Shown here one piece after another: positions 1 through 10,556 of a stretch of 25,705 bases of DNA; position 1 is the stretch's first letter, and every line of letters starts with the position of its first letter. The translations under genes were made by a program, and so were the position numbers. The DNA comes from Ophiothrix spiculata (lineage: Eukaryota; Echinodermata; Ophiuroidea; Amphilepidida; Ophiotrichidae): NCBI GenBank assembly GCA_000969725.1, contig JXSR01S010180.1; one strand, given 5' to 3'. A model generated the notes under the pieces. That model did no database searches, was not told the DNA's origin, and saw only the letters and a list, made by a program, of their open reading frames with translations.

Positions 1-746
1 AAAGTGCAACCTTTTGATGCATCAGATTTCTTAACCATATGAATACGATAATCATTAAGTTGTTTTTATGTAGAGGAGGATACGTAAGAAAGAGACTTGA
101 GGCACTTTGTTTCATTTAAGAAGTTTTTATTAATGCTCTTGATATGCACGTTGATGTTCTTTGTTGACCATGAGTTATGTTGATTTGATATGTTACCAAG
201 TATACGTTATAATGTATTATTGAATGAAAGTTCTTAGATAACACTTAATTATAAAAATATAAAACTAACTACTAACTAATATAAAAGATGTTATAAATAT
301 TTGTTTTATATATCAAAAATAAATATTTACAATGAAGATTTCAATGGATGGATAAGATAATTTCATCTTTACTGAAAAAACAAAAACAAATGTTCTACAA
401 AATTTTAAATCATAACTAATATGTTAGACAGTTATTAACAACAATAGCACAAATTTTCAACATTTGTTAATTTTCTCATATCTATAAAATGCTTTTCAAC
501 AAAGGGCATCCTTTCAATTTGAAAATCACTATTGAGGTTCAATCCTGGTTTCTCGAACAATTCCTTTTTAAAGGAATTCTTATTTAACCATATATCATAA
601 CTCGGCGATAAAAGTTGTCAATAATCAATAAACAACTTTCAGAACTACTTTTATATTTGAAGAAAGACTTTTATCACTGTTATTACTTGTTGCGTAACGA
701 AAATGTGCCCTTACGCAATGTTCAACTAGTAATCCTCTTCATGTCA
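1..746. other. AT-rich non-coding stretch with two small hairpins
   Basis: No ORF here has recognisable homology and no repeat family was seen. Two short inverted repeats stand out. Positions 559-567 (AATTCCTTT) pair with 570-578 across a 2-base loop. TTGCGTAA at 690-697 pairs with TTACGCAA at 711-718. Both are seen directly in the sequence. Any function is unknown, and AT-rich hairpins of the first kind can arise by chance. Confidence 0.6.
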
Positions 747-1280
747 CCCTCAATAAAGTTCTGACGGTGTTTTTATTTTATTTTTACATTCAATTAATTT
801 CAATATTGTGTTTATACGGGTTAATTTGATTATTAAATTATGCCATATAGGCATGCAAAATAAATTTGATGTAGACATAAAACGAAACAGAATCGGAATT
901 TTGTGTTGACCAAAAAGGTGACTATGTCATTAATTTCATGAGATTTAAGTACTGGCGTCACAATCTTAGAAATACCACCGGGAAGTGAATTTTCTACTGA
1001 CAATTTAGGTTGTTCTGTCTCCCTCAATAAAATTCTGGCGGTGATTTTGTGTCATGTCTACATTTAAATTAATTTAATATTGTGTATATACGGCTTAATA
1101 TGATTAAAATATGCCATATAGGCCTATAAAATAATTTAATGTACATTTAATACGAAACAACATCGGAATTTTATGAAAACAAAAAGATAATATGTCATTA
1201 ATTTCATGAGATTTACGGACTGACGTCACAAACTTAGAAATACTACCGTAACGTGAATATCATACTAACAATTGTATGGG
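747..1280. repeat. Two-copy tandem repeat, about 274-bp unit
   Basis: Copy 1 starts at 747 and copy 2 at 1021, both with CCCTCAATAAA followed by TTCTG(A/G)CGGTG. The copies stay alignable through shared landmarks: ATTGTGT(T/A)TATACGG, ATGCCATATAGGC, CGGAATTTT, ATGTCATTAATTTCATGAG and GACGTCACA or GGCGTCACA. Copy 2 fades out near 1280. They differ at many positions, so the duplication is not recent. A short minus-strand reading frame crosses copy 1, but it is not preserved in copy 2 and I regard it as spurious. The unit may be a fragment of a dispersed element, which I could not test. Confidence 0.85.
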
Positions 1281-1314
1281 CAAATTATCTAGGTCAAAAC
1301 CCATAGTAATGTTT

Positions 1315-1332
1315 AGCCGCCCGGAGGCGGCT
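1315..1332. other. GC-rich perfect hairpin
   Basis: AGCCGCC (1315-1321) and GGCGGCT (1326-1332) form a 7-bp perfect stem with a CGGA loop. Such a GC-dense palindrome is conspicuous in an AT-rich neighbourhood. It lies just past the end of the 274-bp tandem repeat. It may be a structural end of a mobile element, but no partner copy is visible in this window. Confidence 0.6.
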
Positions 1333-1635
1333 CGAACGAAAAGCAATAACAAAATGTATAAATTATAAGTTCTATACTCTAATCTAGTATGTTCACTCCA
1401 GTTTTTCTTTTCCAATTCTGAGATGGAAGACTTCACTTATAACATATTGTTATCTACTTATCCTGATTAATCTATTCACAAAATGGTGGTCTCAAATTAA
1501 ACGCTAATGTAAGGAATCAAATAAATAACATATTCACAAATTTGATCTTAAAGGTGTCTTTGATGGAACAGGACATTTTTGTTGGATACCTTTTAGCTAT
1601 TATGAATAAGAAATCCGTAGTCGATTATGATTTCA
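1333..1635. other. AT-rich non-coding stretch
   Basis: No gene or RNA was recognised. The motif ATGGTGGTCTCAA near 1485 recurs near 2032, suggesting that the dispersed repeat described next extends into this stretch. Confidence 0.4.
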
Positions 1636-2640
1636 TGTGTCATCTTTCAAAAACGGAAACAAGAAATATGAGAAAATATCAAATGATTTGTTTAGTGCTC
1701 GTTACATTGTATTTTACTTTTACCATTAACTGTACAATAAAATATAAATTTATTATAACATTCATGTTATTATATAGAAGATATAGAAAGTACCAATATG
1801 CTGAGATCAAGTAAATTATCTCGCCGTTTTGATCTGCCTGCTATTATAGTCCCTATGGGGTGATATGTATTTAGAGTGTGTCATCTTTCACAAACGGAAA
1901 CAAAACATATGAAGAGATATCAAATGATATGTTTAGTGCTTGCTCAATGCAAGCTGACAGATTGTTCAACAGTGTTTTATGTAATGCTGTGTTCAAGTAC
2001 AAGCTGGGCCATAATGGTGGCGTTTTAGCATAATGGTGGTCTCAAGTTTTCTTATGTAAATTAGTAAGAATTGCAATAAAGAAACCCACATGCTGAAATA
2101 CTTGCGAAAGGTATAAAATGGCTTTGATTAGTGATATTAAATCGAAGTCAAGAGATTTCAAAAATGTATTCAATGACAATAACAGATATGTACAAATATG
2201 ATTATGAGGTAACAAACCAAGATACCGGTTAATTCAAGGGCAGCGGAGGGTCATTTTATATTTTGCTTCCAAGCATTCTTATGGTACAGTGACCTAGATA
2301 TTGAATCACCTGCTCATCACTCTATTACAGATAGACATTCCCGTTTTTTGAGCCACTTGTGATGTTCCCCCACCAGTACATGAGAAACTGATCACATTCG
2401 GAGCTCCATTTCACACTCAACTAGATTACATATACAATTTGACCAAAAGAAACAAGATTTTCAACATACTTTCCTCGTAAATCGACCTTTACATAAAAAG
2501 TTGTAAAAATACTTTTATTCCAACTATATGAGCAACAGTGTATATCTGAGAGTCGTAGTGATCTGGCATGCTTCATAATGCCTCTATGGTGATAGGTATT
2601 TAGTTTTGTCAACTTTTACAACGGAAACAACTCATATAGA
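1636..2640. repeat. Local dispersed direct repeat, three partial copies
   Basis: A segment beginning GTGTCATCTTTC with AACGGAAACAA after it occurs at about 1636-1706 and again at 1878-1946. Both copies continue with ATATCAAATGAT and TGTTTAGTGCT. A third, more diverged copy lies around 2580-2640; it shares the lead-in CTATGG.GTGATA.GTATTTAG with the second copy, then ACAACGGAAACAA. Between copies 2 and 3 the decamer ATAATGGTGG occurs twice, at 2011 and 2030. The 90-codon reading frame over copy 1 is interrupted in copy 2, so I do not call it a gene. The repeat is probably a decayed mobile element of unknown class. Confidence 0.65.
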
Positions 2641-5600
2641 TCATTATTCTCATTACGTCAATTTATTCTGTTTTTGCTGAATTGTATTCTCTGCCTATTA
2701 AATTTGGATATTATAGCGCTGAATTATGAATAGAATATTAACATTACGTCATATCATTTAATAATTTATTTAGAAAACTAGTGAACGTAATAAAAATGAC
2801 AACAGATAGCGGGTTTATCGGTTTTTCTCACGCAGTGAGACTGTCTTTGATTTGAGCAATGGCCTCTTCAACAACAAATCTTTTTCTATGTGTACACAAG
2901 AACTTAGAGATGCATTGGACCTTGAAAGCTGTTAAGAGACTGTCTTGTGTGAACAAATACCACTAAAAATCACGTTGCAATTATGTGTTGTTGATCAAAA
3001 CAATTAAGAACTTTGGATTTTGCAATGACTATTGTGTTATGACCTTGGATATAAACTGTGTATTGAAACAGTGTCCGTGATTGGCCAAGCCTAAATATGT
3101 GAATAGACAAGAATTGTCTTTAAAAAAGACGACGCCTCTGGATGAAATAAAATGATATAGTCTTTGATGTGAATTATATTTACAGATGTTTAACTTTTTC
3201 CTTTAATAAGGAGATGGGCGGGGCAGAAAATGTTGATAAAATATACTAGCCTAAATAGTTGGCTTGAAAGGGGAATATTAATATTAATGTCAAAGTTAAG
3301 AGCACCACTGAAAATGTTTTAGTTTCAAATATCTGTCAAATCAGTAAAAGTCAATTTGAAAATGTTTCTATTAAAAGGGTAATTTTCTATGGTTACCATA
3401 AATAGAAGTATATGGCCACTTGTTCAAAATGAATTTGGTTTGTTCGGTTTGTCATAAAATTGTTCATAGGTTACAAAGAAATAAATATTTATTATATAGA
3501 TACTTCCTTAAATGTAGAGGAAATGGGATGATTCTCCTGAAATGTGCATGTGTCTGACATTGGAGACTGTTTTTGACAGACAGTTTGTATTGAGAAAATG
3601 AATATGAAGGTGTGCATTATGCATGTAAAACATTTATTTAAGTAGAAACACAATTCATAACTTTTAATTACATGCACTATGATAAGAAGCAATGATGGTG
3701 GCAAGCATATTATTGAGCATTTTGTACACAGTGCAATCTTGACCTTGACTCCGGGTTAACGTGAGTTTGTCCTTTTTAAGGACTATTCTTGTTTTATCAA
3801 TTTCCGTATGACTTTTTTCTGCCACCAAATATATAAGAGGTGCCCAAAATAGAAAAAAAATCTTGTAGAAAACAACAAATAAAGCTATAAAGAGCACTTT
3901 TCGTTAATTATTTTTCTCCAAATAAAATATGTTCAGAAGAATAATCAATATTTGATAAATAGGAATGACATTTAATGCTGGTAAACTAGTAACAAATAAG
4001 GAATATGAATGTAGGTCTATTATCCCAAAAGAAAACCAAAATCACGATAAAATACAAATAACAAAATAAAACAGCGGAATCATATCAATGGACATTTCGA
4101 GTTGTGGTTATTCCCTGTGGTAAGTTTACGCATTTTATCAATAATTTGGAGATATTAATGTGATAAATAAAACCTGGTTAGAAGAATAAAATTGATACTT
4201 AGGTTATAATTAGCTATTAGATCATTAGAAAATAAATTACACACATCATGAGCCCGTTTTTATTGAAATCGGATTTAAACTAGCGGATTGAAAGATTTCT
4301 TTTAAACTCGCTTCCTTAAACATAACCGGTCGGTTGAGGTAAAAAAAAAAAGTAATTGACAAATTCTACAATTTTGACTATGATTGACAAAGTATTATCT
4401 TGATGAAATAATAAATAAATTTCACGTAAAAATGTACTTCTTTTATGAAACTCTAAATTAAAAGAAATTGTTTAAATCACAATGTGAACGTCTTCTATAT
4501 ACAAATGTAAAGGGTATAGGAAAAACACCCAACCGATTATGACTTACTTAATTTAAAATAACCATAACGTCCGAACCAAATGTACGTTTGAACTCGAATA
4601 AAAACATTAGAAACATTTGAGTCTAAAGTTTTCTTTCATGCTATTATCTCATTTCTCCTTTTCAAACAATTTTTGAAAAATTGAGATCTTGTAACTCCCT
4701 TAAAATACCATGACTGTTGTTAATGTTTTGAAAATTAATATAATATCAAAACTGAACATAATTTCAGGGTCTTAAAATGGTTAAGTTTTAATGAATCTTA
4801 ACCCTAATTCTGAAAAAAACAGACTTATCAAAAATGTTTTGACGCTCAGGTCAGCATACCATATAGCTGTTAACTTCTCCATAACCCTAAATGCAATGCT
4901 AAGAAGAAAAATAATATTTTGATTTTATCGTGATTTGCCATTGGCCACCAATATACCATTTATTTCAATGCCTTCCGAAATCTCTGGTCGATAACATTTC
5001 ACCTGTCGTGCTGAACGGATTAACCAAACCAAACATTTCCAAACATGGAATCTAAATTGAAACTCTCTCTAGCTAGTAAGTCGATATGGATACGATCTGC
5101 TTAGAAATATCAGACTGTCAACACCCCGCGCGTTTCCATTGACTCCTCTGACTCTTTCAAGTTCAAGTTTACACAACCAAATTACTTTTCACTAGATTGA
5201 TATAACACTTTACTTGATACTTCTATACAATGAGCATCAATGTAGCGTCCAAAATTGGTCAAAAGGCGCTTTCTTGTCATAATTCCACTTCAATACCGAT
5301 TGCAGATGTTTGCTAATTGGCGCTTTAAGGTCATTCTATTACTATTTAAAACTACGATTATGACTATTGAAAGAAATTGTAATGATTTTCCTGGTTTTTA
5401 TTCAGCATGTAAAAGCATTCAATGCTATATGAAAACTCAAGTTCACTGAATTCTGGCAAAATGCGTGGTTCAGCAACCTCATCATCGCTTTTCCTCACTG
5501 AGCCTTAGTCTTTTTGCAGAAATAATCCCCAAATGATGTTGATTTCTAAGCATCTGCCTTCCCAGAGGCGTGGGGCCTGGGGAACTGGCAACATAAGAAA

Positions 5601-6734
5601 TAATACCTTTTACATGAGATAGGAAATAAGGGCAGACCGATTGGAGATGAGAAATAATGACTATTGGGTCTACTTATTGCCACTAGCACCTTCTGATGTT
5701 AGCTTTTAGAAATGAATCCAATTCAGGGGAATATTGTGTAGAATGCCAACGTAAACTATTGTAAAAAGGTCTTATGTGCACATGTCCTCAGCTGTAATAC
5801 TCTATATCCAGCTATTTTATCAGAGGTGTTGCCAGTGAGTGATAGGTTGATACTGAACATAGATATTATTACTAGCAAGAAGTTCTAATATTTATAAAAC
5901 AAATATTGACAGTATTGAATATTTATATGCTTGGAAATTCAAATTGGTTTGCTATCTATTGACGATAACAACACATTTACCTTGATAAGACGTATTTGCT
6001 TCACTGTTATATTTGAATTTGGCAATTTTATTTGGTGATTACACTTAATAGTCCGATTTTTCAAAATTAAGTTTTCATTATCATGTAAAAGATCACCGCT
6101 AAACATTATACAATTTTGTTCCTAGATATATGTACTCAAAGCTGAAAATTTGCTCACCTTGAGAGCTTTCGAAACGTAGCACTGTTAACATGTCTCCACC
6201 AAAGCAGCTAAATCTACAGCAACGAATTATATATATAATTTTGTTTGAAATTTCAATTAAATCAGTACAACATTTTGATTTTACCAGCAATTTGTTTCAA
6301 TTCAAAGTTGGCTGTATTTATGGTTACTATATTTTAACACATTTGCGTTTATATCTTCGAAAAAAACATGTTTTGGCCGTAAATGGGTAACGAGAAGTCT
6401 TAAAAGGTTTGATCAAAATTGAACTTGGCTCATCCATTTAAAACAGAAGAACAGTGAGTTTTAGTTTGGTGATAGCAGAATTATGACAGTATATTTGCAA
6501 GAAGGTAAGAATATATAGGCTAGTTGTTATAAGCACAATGTAATTATTACTTCAGTGATAAAATCATGAACGGGCTACAAAAGCCATACCTATAAGAAGA
6601 TCACGACAAAAAATCTTCTCATTAACATTAAGAAGCATGATAAAGGTCCCCATTTAAGGGTAAAGGGAATCCATCTGCTCAGGAAAATGTGAATCCCAAC
6701 TATTTTTTAATCATGAAAAGATAAATAGTTTCCA
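2641..6734. other. Long AT-rich stretch with no recognisable gene
   Basis: About 4.1 kb in which all reading frames are short and look like chance frames in AT-rich DNA. No splice-supported exon set, RNA gene or tandem array was seen. The 17-mer starting GAAATGAATCC at 5709 matches the A-type array monomers exactly (8309), so a small solo fragment of that family may lie near 5700-5770. A poly-A run lies near 4340. Distant exons of a gene outside the window cannot be excluded by eye. Confidence 0.5.
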
Positions 6735-6843
6735 CTGCCTTTGCGGGGACTCGAACCATGGATTATGCCAGGGGTTAGTCATGCATTACGAGGGATCTAC
6801 CGCTGAGCTAAGCGAGGGATCTACCGCTGAGCTATCAAGGCAG
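6735..6843 (-). pseudogene. tRNA-like sequence with duplicated A-box segment
   Basis: Read on the minus strand, it starts CTGCCTT and ends AAGGCAG, a 7-bp terminal pairing like an acceptor stem. It contains the internal promoter A box TAGCTCAGCGGT and the B box GGTTCGAGTCC. The 21-bp segment covering the A box is present twice, at 6790-6810 and 6814-6834 on the plus strand, identical and separated by 3 bases. The duplication makes the sequence too long for a functional tRNA, and the T stem is imperfect (two mismatched pairs). It is therefore a tRNA pseudogene or the head of a tRNA-derived SINE. No poly-A or LINE-type tail was evident downstream of the B box, so I prefer pseudogene. No anticodon could be assigned with confidence. 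Confidence 0.7.
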
Positions 6844-7894
6844 CGTTGCGATCTTGAACTAAAATCTAAAACATAAACATTAGAATGCCGTATTTTTCTT
6901 TTGTTTACATAAAAATTGCAATTTTTGCCTCATTGGAATGCTCAATTTGTAAGTAAATTATGCGAATGCGTATATCAGACAAAACGTAGATAATGTAGAT
7001 ACTTAAAACAGACAATTGACAGCTCAAACAGGGCGACCTCAGAGTCGTAATTCACGTACGGATTTTTGGGCAAAAAAGCGGGTTTGTTACATTATCATTC
7101 AAAATCAACTCAGCATATTTATAAAATATTGTTTGTAATTCAATATAAAGTATCAAGCCTACAATATGTCAAAATTTGAAACCAGTCGAATTGTTCGAAC
7201 ATCATGAAATAATAAGGTTTCGGCGAAAAAGGGTCAACTTTTTCGAAAAGTCTTTAGGCGCCATTTTGACCTTAAAATTGGACGTGAAATCGCTAGTAAA
7301 GTTTCATATACAAACTAAAAACTCTATTCAATATGTACGCCAAAAATTGTGATATTCTGATAGGTGTAAGTAGGCGAAAACTTGCAGTAAACATGACATT
7401 CAGCCGAGCGAGACGTTTTTAGGGACTGTAGCCTTAATGTACATATTTTATCATAAAATTGCTCATTTCAATAATAAAGAGCATTTATTACAGATTTGAA
7501 ACACAACCCGCCCCACACCACACACAAACCCTACACCACAACCACACTCTCACACACCTCCACACCCACACATAAATATATATTTTACCAACTTTTAGAA
7601 ACATAACATAAAGCCATTTGATAGTTGGAATATAAATCTCCCTCCTATATGTATATGGTTACTATGTTTTCATAGGAATTACATACATATATATAAAGTT
7701 TTGAAGTATCAAATCATAATATGCACGAACATATTACGAAGGAATTTTATTGTTATTGCTCATTAGTTAGTGCGACAAATTTAAAGTATACAAGGGGATT
7801 TCCAGAGATGTTTTATGCCTTTTGCCAATTACCCTTAACCCACAAAGCTAAAGCTAACAAACCTACATTTTGATAAATGAAATTTCTGTTACTG
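6844..7894. other. Non-coding stretch with CA-rich tract
   Basis: No gene was recognised. Positions about 7500-7573 are a degenerate CA-rich tract (ACACAACC, CACACCAC and similar). This is roughly the reverse complement in composition of the GT-rich tracts inside the array monomers that start just to the right, though a precise alignment was not convincing. Around 7420-7437 the minus strand reads TTAA followed by GGCTACAGTCCC, which resembles the end of a TTAA-target DNA transposon. Confidence 0.45.
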
Positions 7895-8590
7895 TACAAA
7901 ATGGGTATAATAACGTCCGTCAAATTTCATAAAGCATACCTGATCTGATTTAGTAGTCTCGTAGATGAAATAATGATATCGGACTGAATTCCCTATAGGT
8001 AATAGCTATTAATCCGCTAAGATTTCACTTCACATAATACGATCAAAGATACTGACATGCCGTCGCCACATGTTGCCTTCCAAGACAATTGTTCCAATCT
8101 TCACTCTTTTTAGTTTGTATAGCGATCATTATCATTTTATGTCTGTCAGATCAGTTTACGGATTGATTCAAATCAGATTTTGTTTTAGGGCAATCAATGA
8201 AATGATATCTTATACAATTATGCTCTCACTTTCTGAAAAGTTATGGGTGTAGGCTCTGATTTTATCTTATGTGTATAATTTACTTTTAACTGATTTACCT
8301 TGACCTCTGAAATGAATCCAATTCAAGGGAAATCTAAATGTTGTACAAAAAATGTTGTGTCATTGGTATTTCAAATTGCACTTACGTTCATTTTTAGCAG
8401 TTCAGGGTAAAATAAAGTTCTCATTCAAAGTAGACAAAATGTCCAACAAGTTTGGGTTGCGTGGGTGTGGAGTGTGTGTGAGGTGGGTTGGGGTGGATAG
8501 GGTGCGTGTGTTGAGAATCAGAATCAGAATACGGCTGATGGTTTCAAAAAAGAAAACTCAAGATTTAAAAACAATTTTTGTTTAATTGTT
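7895..8590 (+). repeat. Array monomer A1
   Basis: First unit of the alternating ~700-bp array. Landmarks in order are AATAACGTCCGTCAAATTTC, GATATCGGACT, GGTAATAGCTATTAATCCG, CACATAATACGA, the core GACATGCCGTCG at 8054, TTGTATAGCGATCAT, and a GT-rich tract at about 8455-8510. It closes with AGAATCAGAATCAGAATACG and GCTGATGGTTTC. The A type is recognised by the segment from about 8250 to 8400 (GGTGTAGGCTC, GACCTCTGAAATGAATCC, TTTTTAGCAGTTCAGGG), which is absent from B monomers. A reading frame at 8070-8252 is only partly kept in other copies and is probably not coding. Confidence 0.85.
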
Positions 8591-9320
8591 TTATATGTAA
8601 TAATAACGTCCGTCAAATTTCATATCGGCCAAATCACTTCTTATTTAGTTACGTCGTAGAGAAATAACGATATCAGACTGAAGTCCCTATCGGTAATTTA
8701 TAGCTATTAATCCAGCAAGATTTCAATCCACATAATACGACTCGAGAAACTGACATGCCGTTGGCACACATTGCTGTCCAAGTCAATTGTTCTATCTTCA
8801 ACCTTTAGGTTTGTACTTGTAAAGCGATCGTTGTCATTTTATGATGTCAATCAAATTAGTTTATAGTATTATTCAAATCAGGTTTTATTTTAGGGATATC
8901 AATGAAACGATATCTGATACAATTATACTTCTTTTAAAACAATTTATGGGAACTTCAAATTACACTCAAATGTTTTAGAAATGTCCTCCATGACAAAAAA
9001 AAATGTAGGGTTTTTTACGTTCAATAAACATATAAAAGTAATATATAACTTAAAGAAGTAACAAAAGAAATGTCAATTTTTTGTGTGGGGATGGGTGGGT
9101 GACCTGGGGGTGTTTGTGTATGTTTGTGTATGGAGAGACGGGTGGTGGTGGTGGTGTGCGAACAAGGTCTGGTAAATACTAGTAACTTAATTGCTTTAAA
9201 ACCAGGCGCTGAGGAAAATCGTCATAGAATGGTCAAGAATCAGAATGAGAATGAGGTTGATGGTTAAAAAAAGAGAGAGAATACATATTTCAGTAAAACC
9301 ATCTTTAGCTTAACAAAATG
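8591..9320 (+). repeat. Array monomer B1
   Basis: Second unit. It shares the first-half landmarks with A1, with the core at 8752, a spacing of 698 bp. It has its own second half: ATTACACTCAAATGTTT, GAAATGTCCTCCATGAC, AATGTAGGGTTTTTTACG, a G/T-rich tract at about 9082-9165, and CCAGGCGCTGAGGAAAATCG. It ends with the AGAATCAGAATGAG/TTGATGGTT closing motif also seen in A. Guanine runs at 9087-9090, 9093-9095, 9097-9099 and 9106-9110 fit the canonical G-quadruplex rule. The GTAT at 9128-9131 is the unoccupied counterpart of the transposon insertion site in B2. Confidence 0.85.
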
Positions 9321-9985
9321 TTTATTTATTAACGCACGTCAAATTTCATATATGAAGCATAGTCGTAGATAATGATATCGGACTTAAGTCCCTATAGGTA
9401 ATAGCTATTAATCCGGTAAGATTTCACTTCACATAATACGATCCAAGAAACTAACATGCCGTCGGCACATGTTGCCTTCCAAGACAATTGTTCCATCTTC
9501 ACTCTTTTTAGTTTGTATAGCGATCATTGTCATTTTATGTCTGTCAGATCAGTTTACGAATTTATTCAAATCAGTTTTTGTTTTAGGGCAATTAATGAAA
9601 TGATATCTTGTACAATTATGTTCTTACTTTCTGAAAAGTTATGGGAACTTTAAAGGTGTAGGCTCCGATTTTATCTGATGTATAATTTACTTTTAACTGA
9701 TTTACCTTGACCTCTGAAATGAATCCAAATCAAGGGAAATCTAAAGGTTGTACAAAAAATGTTGTGTCATGAGTATTTCAAATTGCACTTACGTTCATTT
9801 TTAGCAGTTCAGGGTGAAATAAAGTTCTCATTCAAAGTAGACAAAATGTCCAACAAGTTTGGGTCGTGTGGGTGTGGAGTGTGTGTGAGGTGGTGTGGGT
9901 GGGGTGCGTGTATTTAGAATCAGAATCAGAATACGGCTGATGGTTTCAAAAAAGAAAATTCAAGATTTAAAAAACATTTTTTTCA
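9321..9985 (+). repeat. Array monomer A2
   Basis: Third unit, core at 9453 (701 bp after B1). It is much closer to A1 than to B1, including the A-specific second half (GGTGTAGGCTCCG, AATGAATCCAAATCAAGGG, TTTTTAGCAGTTCAGGG), the GT-rich tract at about 9867-9912 and the closing AGAATCAGAATCAGAATACG. A 65-codon frame at 9456-9653 parallels the frame in A1. Those frames differ by small indels across the five units, so I treat them as shadows of repeat conservation. Confidence 0.85.
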
Positions 9986-10556
9986 TTGTACAATATGTGT
10001 AATAATAACATCCGTCAAATTTCATATAGGCCATATCACTTCTTATTTATAACGTCGTGGAGGAATAATGATATCGGACTGACGTCCCTAGCTATTAATC
10101 CGGCAAGACTTCAATCCACATATACGATTCGAGAAACTGACATGCCGTCGGGACATGTTGCTTTCCAAGTCAATTGTTCTATCCTCACCCTTTCGTTTTG
10201 TACATGTAAAGTGTCATTTGATGTCGATCAGATTAGTTTCTAGCATTAACTATTATTCAAACCAGGTTTTATTTTAGGGCTATCAATCAAGCGATATCTG
10301 ATACAATCATGTTATGAATAATAGTCTTATTCTTTTAAAACAATTTATGGGATCTTCAAATTACACTCAAATGTTTCAGAAATGTCCTTCATGACAAAAA
10401 AATGTAGGGTTTTTTACGTTCAATTTTTTTAAATATAAATAAAGGTTCTATATTACTTAAAGAAGTTTCTAAAGAAATTTCCATTTTTTGTGTGTGAGTG
10501 TGTGGGTGTGTGGGTGGGTGGGTTGGTGGGCGATTGACGTGGGGATGTTTGTGTAT

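Noticed and set aside
1542..1814. 90-codon plus-strand frame
   Set aside because: Its central part is a dispersed repeat, and the second copy of that repeat does not keep the frame.
5570..5585. CAGAGGCGTGGGGCC resembling a hAT end
   Set aside because: Only the first few bases fit, and no inverted partner or target duplication was found.
7500..7573. CA-rich tract as an inverted array monomer
   Set aside because: The composition matches the complement of the monomer GT tracts, but none of the unique monomer landmarks flank it.
8070..9653. Similar short protein frames in monomers A1 and A2
   Set aside because: The frames are broken or shifted in B1, B2 and A3, and similarity follows DNA-level repeat identity rather than coding constraint.
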